64,000 nt of DNA from Geminicoccus roseus DSM 18922 (GTDB lineage: Bacteria; Pseudomonadota; Alphaproteobacteria; Geminicoccales; Geminicoccaceae): assembly GCF_000427665.1 (NCBI RefSeq), contig NZ_KE386572.1, positions 2,318,196-2,382,195 on the forward strand, read 5' to 3'. Of this stretch, positions 18,412-27,703 are shown piece by piece; positions within the stretch are counted from its first letter, which is position 1; every line of letters begins with the position of its first letter. The position numbers and the translations under genes were made by a program. Under the pieces are notes generated by a model. The model was given only the letters and a program-made list of their open reading frames with translations. It ran no database searches and was not told the DNA's origin.

Positions 18412-19800
18412 TCAGAGCTTTTCGCGCAGATGGAAGGATTTCGGCCGGGTCAGATGGTCGTAGGCGAACTTCGACAACGACACGCCCCGGCCTGTGTCCT
18501 TCACGCCCGTCCATGCCAGGGCGGGATCAAGATAGTCGCACCGGTTCATGAACACGGTGCCCGTCTCCAGCCGGTCGCCAATTTGTTCGGCTGCCTCGGT
18601 GTCCGAGGTCCAAACCGCCGCCGTCAGCCCGTAGGGGCTGTCGTTCATCAGCGCCACCGCCTCTTCGTCGCTCTCCACCTTCATCACCCCGACGACCGGG
18701 CCAAAGCTCTCGTCGCGCATCACCGCCATCTGATGGTCGACCCCGACCAGCACCTGCGGCGCAAGGTAGGGCGAGCCAGGCTCGTCCATGGGGAACGCCC
18801 GGCTGTCCACGAGGGACCTGGCCCCCTTCCCGACCGCGTCTGCAATCTGGCTGCGCACGAAATCCGCGGCGCGTGTCTTCGCCATCGGGCCGATATTGGT
18901 TTCGGGATTGGTGGGATCGCCCAGGCGATAGCCGGCCGCGAAGCTCGCCAGGCCGTCGATGAAGGCGTCGTAGACCTGGGCGTGGACATAGAGCCGTTCG
19001 ATCCCGCAGCAGCACTGGCCGGAATTGAAGAACGCCCCGTCGCCGAGCGTCTCGATGGCATGCTGCAGGTTGGCATCGGGCCGGACATAGCCGGGATCCT
19101 TGCCGCCGAGTTCCAGCGTGGTCGAGATGAACGTCTCGCCTGCCGCCCGCGCCACCTCGTGGCCGCCGCCCACCGAGCCGGTAAAGCTGACATGGTTGAC
19201 CGCCCCGGACCGGATGATCTGGAGCGCGTCGGCGTGACCGACATGGAGGAACTGGAACACGCCCTCGGGTAGGCCGGCTTCCTTGAACGCCTGGGCGAAC
19301 CGCTCCGCCGTCAATGGCGTCTGGGCGCTGTGCTTCAGGATCACGGCGTTGCCGGCGAGGATGGACGGCACCACCGCGTTGACCGCCGTCAGGTACGGAT
19401 AGTTCCAGGGGGCGATCACGAACACCACGCCCACCGGCACCTTGCGGATGAAGCGGGTGAAGCCCGGCTTGTCGGTGAAGCCGGTATCGGCCAGGCCCTC
19501 GGGCGCCACCTCCATCATGTAGCGGGCACGTTCGGCGAACCCGCCCAGTTCCCCACCCGTCTGGGTGATGGGCCGCCCCATCTGCCAGGTGATTTCCTCG
19601 CCGATCGCGTCCTTGTGCGCCTGCATCGCCTCCACAAACCGGCCGGCGATCGCGATCCGCTCGGCGAGCGGCACCTGCCGCCATTTGGCCTGGGCTGTCC
19701 GCGCCGCATCCAGCGCGCGCTGGATCGCCGCACCTTCGGCGAGTTCGCGCTCGACATAGACGGACTGGTCGACGGGGGAGATGGTGCGCTGGACGGTCAT
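18412..19800 (-). CDS. NAD(P)-dependent aldehyde dehydrogenase
   Basis: A 462-residue ALDH-superfamily enzyme oxidising an aldehyde to an acid. The nucleotide-binding region has VIAPWNYPY near residue 128 and FTGSVGGG near 206. Glu230 (LELGGKD) is the general base and Cys264 in SGQCCCGIERL the expected nucleophile. The triple Cys followed by GIERLYV marks a subgroup whose substrate I cannot name. The ATG at 19800 gives the usual N-terminus (TISPVDQSVY); earlier in-frame starts only add unlikely sequence. It is not in an obvious operon. Confidence 0.88.
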   Translation of the reverse strand: MTVQRTISPVDQSVYVERELAEGAAIQRALDAARTAQAKWRQVPLAERIAIAGRFVEAMQAHKDAIGEEITWQMGRPITQTGGELGGFAERARYMMEVAPEGLADTGFTDKPGFTRFIRKVPVGVVFVIAPWNYPYLTAVNAVVPSILAGNAVILKHSAQTPLTAERFAQAFKEAGLPEGVFQFLHVGHADALQIIRSGAVNHVSFTGSVGGGHEVARAAGETFISTTLELGGKDPGYVRPDANLQHAIETLGDGAFFNSGQCCCGIERLYVHAQVYDAFIDGLASFAAGYRLGDPTNPETNIGPMAKTRAADFVRSQIADAVGKGARSLVDSRAFPMDEPGSPYLAPQVLVGVDHQMAVMRDESFGPVVGVMKVESDEEAVALMNDSPYGLTAAVWTSDTEAAEQIGDRLETGTVFMNRCDYLDPALAWTGVKDTGRGVSLSKFAYDHLTRPKSFHLREKL

Positions 19801-19931
19801 GACGGCCCGTTTTTCCTGGGATGCGTTAGGCAGACAAACTCTAGCTCCCCGCTCCCTCGCGCGCATCCCCTCTGCCGTGCCCAGCAGCAGGCTTGCTCTC
19901 CTCCCCGGGTGGCGCTAACAACGCGGCCGAC

Positions 19932-20007
19932 GCGCCCGTAGCTCAGCGGATAGAGCGCTTGCCTCCGGAGCAAGAGGTCGCAGGTTCGATTCCTGCCGGG
20001 CGCGCCA
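19932..20007 (+). tRNA. tRNA-Arg (anticodon CCG)
   Basis: A full 76-base cloverleaf with encoded CCA. The acceptor stem GCGCCCG pairs with CGGGCGC. The anticodon stem CTTGC/GCAAG encloses CTCCGGA, giving anticodon CCG for codon CGG. No integrase or repeated 3' end is seen beside it, so it is not an occupied attachment site here. Confidence 0.97.
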
Positions 20008-20246
20008 GCTCCTCCAGATCTAGCTCCTTTCTTGGTTGCCTGCCTGGGGCGGGATATCAGTCGCCCGGACACCGCCATTCGCGGCTCAGCCATGTGCCAA
20101 GGGCGGTCCCGTCCATCGGTGCCGGCTCGCGAACCGCGAGGGATGGCTCCCGCACCTCGCCGGGGATTTGGGTGTGGTCCTGCGCCGCCGGTTGCGGCAG
20201 CTTCTCCTTTCAGCCGGATGCATGACCCGGGGGAGGAACAGGGCAC

Positions 20247-21254
20247 ATGAGCGACTACACGTCCTTTGAAGTGGCGAACTTCCAGCTTGAGAAGGGCGGC
20301 GTGCTGCCGACGGCGCGGCTCGCCTACGCTACCCGCGGCAAGCTCAACGCCGCCCGCGACAACGCCATCCTGGTGCCGAGCTGGTACACCGGCACCCATG
20401 ACGACTGCGAGACCTATCTGCTCGGCGAGGGGCGGGCGCTCGACCCCGGCAAGTATTTCATCATCCTGACGAACCTTCTCGGGAATGGTCTTTCCTCGTC
20501 GCCCAGCAACAGTGAGGCTCCGGTGGAGCGCGGCCGCTTTCCCAAGGTCACTATCCAGGACAATGTCCGCCTGCAGCACCGGATGATCACCGAGCAACTC
20601 GGCATCGAGCGGCTGCGGCTGGTCACCGGCTTCTCGATGGGCGCCTGCCAGACCTTCCAGTGGGCATCGCAATACCCGGACATGGTGCAGAACGCCTGCC
20701 CGATCGCCGGCTCGGCCAGGACCGGCAACTACAACAAGGTGTTCCTGCTGGCCCTGCGTCGCGCCCTGCAGCTCGACCCCGCCTTCGCCGAAGGCTTCTA
20801 CGACCGCCCGCCGGTCAACGGCCTGCGCGCCTTCGCGGCGATCTATGCCGGCTGGGGCACGTCCGAGCCGTTCTACCGGGAGAGCGTGTTCGGCGCCCTG
20901 GGCTCGCGCAACACGGTGGAGCATGTCGCCGATTTCTGGGAGCCCTTCTTCATGCGCTGCGATGCCAACAACCTGCTCTCGCAGCTCTGGACCTGGGAGA
21001 ACGGCGACATCAGCGCGAACTCCACCTTCGGCGGCGACCTCGGTGCGGCCCTGGGGGCCATCAAGTCCCGCACGATCATCGTGCCGATCGACAACGACCG
21101 ATACTTCCCGCCGGTGGACAGTCACAATGAGGCTCGCCAGATCGCGCAGGCCAAGGTGGCGGTGGTGGCGTCGCCATGGGGGCACATGGCTGCGATGAAC
21201 CCAGGCGATTCAGGCCAGATCGATGCTCCCCTGAGGGAACTGCTGGCGGACTGA
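20247..21254 (+). CDS. MetX-like alpha/beta hydrolase
   Basis: A 335-residue alpha/beta-hydrolase fold protein of the homoserine O-acetyltransferase-like group. The nucleophile elbow is GFSMGACQT near residue 132. The late PIDNDRYFPP and SPWGHMAAMN segments supply the expected acid and His. The early SWYTGTHDD and LTNLLGNGLSSSPSN stretches are typical of the group. It is probably not the true methionine-pathway enzyme: metW is absent beside it and the lid region is short. Substrate unknown; acyl transfer or ester hydrolysis is expected. Confidence 0.8.
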   Translation: MSDYTSFEVANFQLEKGGVLPTARLAYATRGKLNAARDNAILVPSWYTGTHDDCETYLLGEGRALDPGKYFIILTNLLGNGLSSSPSNSEAPVERGRFPKVTIQDNVRLQHRMITEQLGIERLRLVTGFSMGACQTFQWASQYPDMVQNACPIAGSARTGNYNKVFLLALRRALQLDPAFAEGFYDRPPVNGLRAFAAIYAGWGTSEPFYRESVFGALGSRNTVEHVADFWEPFFMRCDANNLLSQLWTWENGDISANSTFGGDLGAALGAIKSRTIIVPIDNDRYFPPVDSHNEARQIAQAKVAVVASPWGHMAAMNPGDSGQIDAPLRELLAD

Positions 21255-21302
21255 CCTGCACCGCCCGCGTCGGTCTGGAAGCGGCGCGGGCGGGTTTCTC
21301 GG

Positions 21303-21658
21303 TCAGCCGGGCTGCGTGGCGCGCCAGGTCGCCAGCATCGCGTCGGCCGCGCAGATTCTGTCCTGCATGGTGGTGGCTCTCGAGGTCACCGAGATGCGCA
21401 CGATGTGCTGGCCGCACCACTGGGAGCCACCGGCAAAGCAGATCCCCTCCGCCTGGATCCGGGCAATCGTGGCGGCGGTCAGACGGCGGCTACTCCCACC
21501 GGATCGAAGCCACGCAGCACCCAGCCGAAGAAGTGTCGGCCCGTGATCGGACGCAGGCCGGGCTCCGCGTGGCGCACGAGCGCTTCGACGACATCCATCG
21601 CCGCCACGCCGTCGGCAGGCAGGTCAGAGGGAAAATGCTCGGACGGTTCCGCATACGT
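21303..21658 (-). pseudogene. Remnant of a PLP-dependent group II decarboxylase
   Basis: On the minus strand two pieces of one protein family are joined. From about 21658 the frame reads as the N-terminus (FPSDLPADGVAAMDVVE, then RPITGRHFFGWVLRGFDP). After a frame break near 21482 the remaining frame is the C-terminus (AEGICFAGGSQWCGQHIVRI, then SVTSRATT and a TGA at 21303). The whole middle of the protein, including the cofactor-binding Lys, is missing, and a TAG precedes the N-terminal piece. This is a gene reduced to its two ends by a large internal deletion. The original substrate was probably an aromatic or acidic amino acid. Confidence 0.75.
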
Positions 21659-21916
21659 CTAACATGGCTCCAACAGGTCGTCGTCGACCTTTGAGTGTGG
21701 CAGCGGATCGCCAGTTCGGCTGCTGAGCGCAGGGTCCCTAGACTAGTCCATCCGACATGCCGCTGACTTTCCTGCACCCGAGCCTATGGAACAGCGCCAT
21801 TCTAGAACGGCATCTTCTGGCGATCGCCTGCTCTCACAGGATGGGGAGCCTCGTTTCCAGACAATGGCATAGCGCTTGCTGTCTGCGGCCCGTTCGGACA
21901 GACAGAGGCCGACTTG
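21659..21916. other. Gap between two decayed genes
   Basis: About 260 bases with no recognisable gene; it probably held the start of the decarboxylase and the upstream region of the amidase. These lie on opposite strands and point away from each other. Confidence 0.3.
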
Positions 21917-23088
21917 ATGATTTCCCGTTTGCTTGGCCGCAGCGCCCTGAGCCTTTCGATCGGCGTGCTCGTCAGCAACGTCACCCCGCCCGCGATGGCT
22001 GCCGAGTTCGTCCTGGAGGAGGCGACCTCGCCTGCCATGCGCTGGCCCAGGCGTATCTGCGGCCGGTGCCCTGATCCCGAGGAGGTCGAACCTTCAGGAA
22101 TTCGCGAGGGGGAAACACCACCAGTTCGCTTGGTGGGCAGACCCTCATCCCTACGACCTGACCGGCACCCCGGGCGGCTTCAGCGGCGGGACCGGTGCAT
22201 CGATCGCCGCCAATTTCGGCATGGTCGGCACCGGCAGCGATACCGGGCACTCGATTCGTTCGCCGGCTTCAGCCCAGAGCTTGGTGGGCATCCGAACGTC
22301 CCGTGGCCCGATCACCCGCACGGTTGAGGATGCTGCCCGGATGCTCGGCGTGATGGCCGGCTACGACCCGGCCGATCCGATCACCGCGGCGGGTGTGGGA
22401 CGCCATCCGGAGAGCTATGTCGGGTATCTGGATGCCGATGCACTGCGCGGGGGCCCGGATCGGCGTCCTGCAGGACTTCCTTGGCTCCGAGGACATTCAC
22501 CAGCTGATCAACGCCGCGGCCAGGGAGGCTGCCGACCTCATGCGTTCGCTGGGCGCCGAGGTGGTCGACTTCTCGATCCCGGACCTTGCCGATCTGACCG
22601 CCGGTATGGGCACCAGCGACTACGAGACCCGGATCGCCATGAATGCCTATCTGGCCAGGAGCGGCGACGGCGCGCCCTTCACGACCCTGGACAGCGGCAA
22701 GGTCGACCCCGTCATCGAGAAGAGCCTGCGTTCCGCCGTCGGCAACGAGGGAGGCATGGAGGATCCGGCCTACCAGGCGATCTTCCGCAAGCGTGACGAG
22801 TTGCAGAAGGCGGTCCTGGCGGCGATGGCGGAGAACGACCTGGATGCCATCCTCTACCCGCACCAGCGGCGCCTGGTCGCCCCGGCAGGTGAGTCGCAAC
22901 TGGAGCGCAACGGCGCTCCGTCGAACGCGACCGGCTTCCCGGCGATCACCTTCCCGGGCGGCTTCGCGGAAGCCACCGACACGGCGCCGATCGGCATGGA
23001 ATTGCTGGGGCGGCTCTTCGCCGAGGGGGAGCTGAACGGGCTGGCCTATGCCTTCGAGCGGGGCGTGCCGCTGCTGGCGCAGGACTGA
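21917..23088 (+). pseudogene. Broken amidase (amidase-signature family)
   Basis: The frame starting at 21917 gives a signal peptide ([19 protein letters not shown]) and the first residues of an exported amidase. It then loses register. A fragment ALAQAYL appears in another frame. About 70 residues carrying the catalytic Lys are missing, and the frame breaks again around NLQEFARGG and SSLGGQTL. The core reads on as [16 protein letters not shown] and [14 protein letters not shown], but a stretch between [10 protein letters not shown] and PITRTVED is shorter than in intact relatives. A surplus G near 22446 shifts the frame into the intact C-terminal part ([11 protein letters not shown] to the stop at 23088). 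The gene cannot make an active enzyme. Confidence 0.8.
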
Positions 23089-23332
23089 CCAATTGTTCGC
23101 CGGCAGGGCAGCGCCCGCCTGCGGCGTCCTGGTCGGACAGCCGCACCACGTCACGGACTTGGTCCGGCATGCGCGCCAGGGGCGGAATAATTGGCCCCGG
23201 TCATCCGGCTTGACGCTCCCGCCATTTCCGAAAAGATGCCCTGGCCTCGGGGGAGCCGCTCGTCCGTCACCGCACGTGCGCGACATTCCAGCGAGGATCC
23301 AGGCAGGTGACGGACCAGGGTGGGAGCGGACA

Positions 23333-23845
23333 TTGCCGAACGCGATCAGGACCTATGTGCGGTGGGTAGACGCCTTCAACCGCACCGTAGGTCGGCTCGT
23401 CATGTATCTGATTTTCGTGATGATGGGGATTCTCTTATACTCTTCCATTTCTCGCACGTTCTTCAATGAGCCGATCAGCTGGGTCATGGAAATGGCCCAG
23501 TTCATCATGACGGGCTACTATCTTCTTGGTGGGGCCTATTCCATGCAGACGGACTCCCATGTTCGCATGGATCTGCTCTACGGTCGCTGGTCGCCCAAGC
23601 GGCAGGCCATCACTGACGTCATCACCATCTTCTTCTTGATCTTCTATCTGGTCTTCCTGCTGGTCGGGGCGATCTCCAGTACCGAGTACGCAATCAGCTA
23701 CGGCCAGAAGAACTATACTGCCTGGGCACCACCCCTGGCGCCGATCAAGATCATCATGTCGATTGGCATCTTTCTCATGCTGCTCCAGGCTATCGCGACC
23801 TTCTTCAAGGACTGGGCGCGGATGCGCGGGGAGACCTTGGCATGA
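23333..23845 (+). CDS. TRAP transporter small permease (DctQ-like)
   Basis: A 170-residue membrane protein with four hydrophobic segments. The family features are SRTFFNEPISWVMEMAQF, the short YYLLGGAY segment and the conserved VRMDLLYGRW. It is the small permease of a tripartite sodium-driven uptake system for an organic acid. The start is uncertain: I take TTG at 23333, with GGGAG seven bases upstream. No ATG is available before the first helix except one inside it. Its end overlaps the DctM start by four bases (ATGA). Confidence 0.85.
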   Translation: MPNAIRTYVRWVDAFNRTVGRLVMYLIFVMMGILLYSSISRTFFNEPISWVMEMAQFIMTGYYLLGGAYSMQTDSHVRMDLLYGRWSPKRQAITDVITIFFLIFYLVFLLVGAISSTEYAISYGQKNYTAWAPPLAPIKIIMSIGIFLMLLQAIATFFKDWARMRGETLA

Positions 23846-25167
23846 GCCAGGAATACATCTCCCTCCTGATGTTCTCGTCGCTGATGCTCCTGCTGCTCAC
23901 CGGGCAGCGCGTGTTCGGAGCGATCGGGTTCGTCGGTGCCGCGGCCGCGCTGCTCCTGTGGGGCGACGGCGCCACCGAAATGCCGTTCAGTTCCGCCATC
24001 ACGGTGATGAACTGGTATCCGCTGCTCACCCTGCCGCTGTTCATTTACATGGGCTACGTCCTGTCGGAATCGGGAATCGCCAGCGACCTGTACCGGATGT
24101 TCCATGTCTGGATGGGCCCGGTGCGTGGCGGGCTCGCACTTGGCACCATCGGCCTGATGGTGGTGATCTCGGCCATGAACGGACTGAGCGTCGCCGGCAT
24201 GGCGATCGGCGCCAGCGTGGCCCTGCCGGAGCTCCTGCGCCGCGGCTACGATAAGGTGATGGTCACCGGCATCGTCCAGGCCGGAAGCTCCCTGGGCATC
24301 CTGGTGCCGCCCAGCGTCGTGCTGGTGCTCTATGCGATGATCGCCCGCCAGCCGGTCCTGCAGCTTTGGCTGGCCGGCGTGTTCCCGGGGCTGCTGATGG
24401 CGGCGTTCTTCGCGATCTACATCTATATCCGCTGCCGCCTGCAGCCCCATTTAGGCCCGGCGCTGCCGGCCGAGGAACGCCGGGAGATCAGCCGGGCGGA
24501 AAAGCTGCAGCTCCTGCGGGCAGGTTTTCTGCCGCTCGCGATCTTCGCCTCGATGATGGGCCTGTTCCTGACCGGCGTGACCAGCCTGGTCGAGAGCGCC
24601 GCTGTCGGCGCCGCCGCCGCCACCGTGGCAGCACTCGTCAAGCGGCGGCTGACCTGGCCGGTGATGGAGAGCACCGTCCGCCAGACGCTCGGCATCAGCT
24701 GCATGTTCCTGTGGATCATCCTGGCCGCCTTGTGCTTCGGCGCCGTCTATGACGGCTTGGGAGCCGTGCGCGCCCTGGAGACGCTGTTCCTGGACCGGCT
24801 GGCGCTGGAGCCCTGGCAGGTCATGGCGCTGATGCTGCTCTCGTTCATCGTGCTCGGCATGTTCCTGGACGACACCGCGATGCTGGTGATCGTGGCGCCG
24901 CTCTACATCCCGATCGTGATCGAGCTCGGCTTCAACGCGATCTGGTTCGGCATCCTCTACACGATCACCTGCCAGATCGCCTACATCACCCCGCCGTTCG
25001 GCTATAACCTGTTCCTGATGCGCGCCATGGCGCCGCCCGAAATCACGCTGGGCGACATCTACCGATCGATCGTCCCCTTCGTGATGATCATGGTCCTTTC
25101 CTTGGGGATCATCATGGCCTTCCCACAGATCGCCTTGTGGTTGCCTGGCCTTTACTCCGGCGGATGA
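23842..25167 (+). CDS. TRAP transporter large permease (DctM-like)
   Basis: A 441-residue inner-membrane protein with about twelve hydrophobic segments, the size usual for DctM. Typical segments are MNGLSVAGMAIGASVALPEL, QAGSSLGILVPPSVVLVLYA and the late ITPPFGYNLFLMR. It forms the substrate channel with the DctQ-like protein and takes substrate from the DctP-like binding protein encoded downstream. Coupled by overlap to the small permease. Confidence 0.93.
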   Translation: MSQEYISLLMFSSLMLLLLTGQRVFGAIGFVGAAAALLLWGDGATEMPFSSAITVMNWYPLLTLPLFIYMGYVLSESGIASDLYRMFHVWMGPVRGGLALGTIGLMVVISAMNGLSVAGMAIGASVALPELLRRGYDKVMVTGIVQAGSSLGILVPPSVVLVLYAMIARQPVLQLWLAGVFPGLLMAAFFAIYIYIRCRLQPHLGPALPAEERREISRAEKLQLLRAGFLPLAIFASMMGLFLTGVTSLVESAAVGAAAATVAALVKRRLTWPVMESTVRQTLGISCMFLWIILAALCFGAVYDGLGAVRALETLFLDRLALEPWQVMALMLLSFIVLGMFLDDTAMLVIVAPLYIPIVIELGFNAIWFGILYTITCQIAYITPPFGYNLFLMRAMAPPEITLGDIYRSIVPFVMIMVLSLGIIMAFPQIALWLPGLYSGG

Positions 25168-25270
25168 CCGTCGTCTCCCAATCCAGGTGCTGCCATGTGG
25201 ATTGGGGAAGACCTGTGCCGTCGGTTGTGCTTCGATCGACGGCACGATGAACCTGAAAAGCGGGATCGAC

Positions 25271-26323
25271 ATGGCGAAGAGACGCGATTTCGTCACGAAG
25301 GCCGGACTGGCGACCGTTGCCGCGGTCGGCACCTCGACCATTGCAGCTCCTTATGTGAAGGCGCAGTCGCCGATCAAATGGCGGATGCAGACCTATGCCG
25401 GCCCCGCGCTGGCCGAGCACGTGATCAAGCCGTCGATCGACGCCTTCAACAAGGCTGCCAACGGCGAGATGGAGATCGAGCTCTACTTCTCCGACCAGCT
25501 GGTGCCGCAGGGCGAACTGTTCCGGGCGGTGCAGCGCGGCACCATCGACGCCTGCCAGAGCGACGACGACTCGATGGCGTCCCCGGTCGATGTCGCGATC
25601 TTCGGCGCCTATTTCCCGTTCGCCTCCCGCTACAGCCTGGACGTTCCCGCACTCTGGCACGGCTATGGCCTGAAGGAGATCTGGGAAGAAGCCTATGGCG
25701 AGGTCGACGGCGTCACCTGGCTGGGGACCGGCTCCTGGGATCCCTGCAACTTCGCCACCACCAAGCCGATCCGCAGCGTCGCCGACCTCAAGGGCCTGCG
25801 CGTGTTCACCTTCCCGACCGGCGGCCGGTTCCTGCAGCGCTTCGGCGTGGTGCCGGTGACCCTGCCTTGGGAGGACATCGAGGTCGCCATGCAGACCGGC
25901 GAGCTGGACGGCATCGCCTGGTGCGGCATGACCGAACTCTACACAGTCGGCTGGGCCGACGTGACCAAGTACTACCTCACCAACAACATCTCGGGCGCCT
26001 GGGCCGGCTCCTACTTCGCCAACACCGAGCGGTGGAACGAGGTCCCCGACCATCTCAAGACCCTGTTCCAGCTCTCCATGGACAGCTCGAACTACTATCG
26101 CCAGCACTGGTACTGGTGGGGCGAGGCGCATTACCGCGCGACGGGGGGTAAGCTGGAGCTGACCACCATTCCCGAAGGCGAATGGAAGCAGGTCCAGGAC
26201 GAGGCAATGGTGTTCTGGGACGAGATCGCCGCCACCAGCGACCGCAACGCCAAGGTGGTGCAGATCCTCAAGGACTATATCGCGGTCATGGAAAAGGCCG
26301 GCCCGCCCTACCGCTACGCCTGA
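25271..26323 (+). CDS. TRAP transporter substrate-binding protein (DctP-like)
   Basis: A 350-residue periplasmic binding protein. The N-terminus MAKRRDFVTKAGLATVAAVG looks like a Tat signal, with cleavage probably after YVKAQ. The mature protein has the conserved middle GLRVFTFPTGGRFLQRFG, and the residues that bind a carboxylate are expected in the RVFTFP region. I prefer the ATG at 25271; in-frame starts at 25187 and 25247 would place residues before the twin arginines that Tat signals rarely carry. Ligand unknown, though QMP order and the long helical C-terminus suggest a 2-oxo or aromatic acid. Confidence 0.9.
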   Translation: MAKRRDFVTKAGLATVAAVGTSTIAAPYVKAQSPIKWRMQTYAGPALAEHVIKPSIDAFNKAANGEMEIELYFSDQLVPQGELFRAVQRGTIDACQSDDDSMASPVDVAIFGAYFPFASRYSLDVPALWHGYGLKEIWEEAYGEVDGVTWLGTGSWDPCNFATTKPIRSVADLKGLRVFTFPTGGRFLQRFGVVPVTLPWEDIEVAMQTGELDGIAWCGMTELYTVGWADVTKYYLTNNISGAWAGSYFANTERWNEVPDHLKTLFQLSMDSSNYYRQHWYWWGEAHYRATGGKLELTTIPEGEWKQVQDEAMVFWDEIAATSDRNAKVVQILKDYIAVMEKAGPPYRYA

Positions 26324-26351
26324 GCCGGCGGCGGCATCGCCCGAACGCTCG

Positions 26352-26382
26352 GATCCTCCGGGGCAGGCCGCCCCGGAGGATC
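26352..26382. terminator. Perfect 12-bp bidirectional terminator
   Basis: GATCCTCCGGGG pairs perfectly with CCCCGGAGGATC across a 7-base loop. It lies between the ends of the DctP-like gene and the convergent DUF4242 gene. It lacks a T-run but is the only strong structure there. Confidence 0.6.
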
Positions 26383-26404
26383 TCGGACAGGCTAAACAGG
26401 ACGA

Positions 26405-26668
26405 TCAGGGCGTCAGGTCGAGGGCAGGAACGACCCGCTGGTAAGGCAGTCCGGCCTCGTCGTTGAGCTTCTGGACGGCGGCGGCCGATTCGGCCTCGAA
26501 CAGGCACATGCAGCGCCCGTCCTCCGGCGCGAAGGTCGACCGGATGTAGCGGATCTTGGTGCCGTCCGCCGACATCTCCTGCGCCTTGCCGATCGCAGCC
26601 TTCTGGGCATTGCCGAGGGCGTCCATCCCGATGCCCTGGAGATCGCGCTCCACCATGAAGACCGACAT
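26405..26668 (-). CDS. DUF4242 small protein (possible nickel-binding ferredoxin-like fold)
   Basis: An 87-residue protein with a single alpha/beta domain. The pattern FMVERDLQGI at the start, IRYIRSTFAPEDGRCMCLFE in the middle and GLPYQRVVPALDL at the end matches DUF4242 proteins. A Streptomyces member binds nickel, but that role is not transferable without the ligand residues. It is divergent from the LysR gene, with 146 bases between the starts, so the regulator may control it. Confidence 0.75.
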   Translation of the reverse strand: MSVFMVERDLQGIGMDALGNAQKAAIGKAQEMSADGTKIRYIRSTFAPEDGRCMCLFEAESAAAVQKLNDEAGLPYQRVVPALDLTP

Positions 26669-26750
26669 CCCGCTGATCCCTTGGTTGATCTTGATGGTCC
26701 GATAAGAGCGTGGATGAAGCCCTGGGAGAACGACCGGATGGGCATGGTTC

Positions 26751-26767
26751 GATAGCCGACGGTTATC
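26751..26767. promoter_or_regulatory. Putative LysR-type operator
   Basis: An imperfect palindrome, GATAGCCG-A-CGGTTATC (7 of 8 positions pair), contains the T-N11-A core used by LysR regulators. It lies in the gap between the divergent DUF4242 and LysR genes, 48 bases before the LysR start. Confidence 0.45.
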
Positions 26768-26814
26768 AACGGACCTGCTAGGCTCTCGGGCGAGGCCTTG
26801 GGAGTGGGCACGCC

Positions 26815-27693
26815 ATGGAGATGTACCAGATCCGCTATGCGCTTGCGGCGGCGCAGACGCTGAACTTCACCAAGGCGGCCCTGGCCTGCAACGTCTCCCA
26901 GCCGGCGCTGACCAAGGCGATCAAGATGATCGAGGCGGAACTCGGCGGGCAGTTGTTCCATCGCGAGGGCAAGCGGATCCTGCTCAGTGATTTTGGCCGC
27001 ACGCTGCTGCCGCATCTGCAGGGAATCGCCAGGGAAGCAGAGGCCACCCGCGCCCTGGCCGACAATTTCCGGCTGCTGAACCATGTTCCGGTAAGGCTGG
27101 GTGTCATGTCCACCATCGGGCCGGTGCGGCTGTCTCGCTTCCTGGCCACTTTCCAGCGACACTACCCGGGCGTCGAGGTAGCGGTCAGCGAGGCGCCCTT
27201 GAGTGACCTGGAGGAGCGGCTGGAAAGGGCCGATCTGGACTTGGCAATCCTGAACCGCCGCAACGGCCTGAACGCCTCTTTCAACGCCCAGGACCTGTAC
27301 CAGGAGCGCTACGTGGTGGTGTTCCCGCCCGACCACCGCATGGCCGCACTGAACGCGGTGAGCCTCGTGGACCTCGCCGACGAGCCTTATGTCGACCGGC
27401 TGAGCTGCGAGATGCGCGAGATGGTCCTCGCGGTCTGCCAAAGCCAGAGCGTGACGCTGTACGCTCGCTTCCGCTCCGAGCGGGAAGACTGGGTCCAGTC
27501 GATGGTGATGGCCGGCATCGGTTTTGCCTTCATGCCGGAATGCTCGGTGACCCTGCCGGGCCTGTTGCAGCGCCCGCTGATCAACCCCGAAATTATCCGG
27601 ACCATAGCGCTGGCCACGGTACCGGGCCGACCCTGCAGCCCCGCCACGGCCGCCCTTGTTCGGGCGGCCCGTGAATTCGAATGGCCGGGCTGA
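26815..27693 (+). CDS. LysR family transcriptional regulator
   Basis: A 292-residue regulator. The winged helix-turn-helix occupies residues 1-60 (ALAAAQTLNFTKAALACNVS then QPALTKAIKMIEAELGGQLF). The remainder is the periplasmic-binding-protein-like effector domain, with the usual RLGVMSTIGPVRL opening. The first base follows a GGAGTGGGC region. The effector is unknown. Likely targets are the divergent DUF4242 gene and possibly the TRAP operon beyond it. It converges with rpoH, ten bases apart. Confidence 0.92.
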   Translation: MEMYQIRYALAAAQTLNFTKAALACNVSQPALTKAIKMIEAELGGQLFHREGKRILLSDFGRTLLPHLQGIAREAEATRALADNFRLLNHVPVRLGVMSTIGPVRLSRFLATFQRHYPGVEVAVSEAPLSDLEERLERADLDLAILNRRNGLNASFNAQDLYQERYVVVFPPDHRMAALNAVSLVDLADEPYVDRLSCEMREMVLAVCQSQSVTLYARFRSEREDWVQSMVMAGIGFAFMPECSVTLPGLLQRPLINPEIIRTIALATVPGRPCSPATAALVRAAREFEWPG

Positions 27694-27703
27694 GAGCCTG
27701 AGT

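Noticed and set aside
19932-20007. tRNA-Arg as an integration site
   Set aside because: No integrase, no duplicated tRNA end and no foreign genes are seen next to it.
20247-21254. Homoserine O-acetyltransferase (metX) assignment
   Set aside because: The fold fits, but there is no metW beside it and the protein is short for MetX, so I kept the broader alpha/beta hydrolase name.
23205-23250. TTGACG and a downstream AAGATG as a sigma-70 promoter for the TRAP operon
   Set aside because: The -10 match is only two of six positions, too weak to report.
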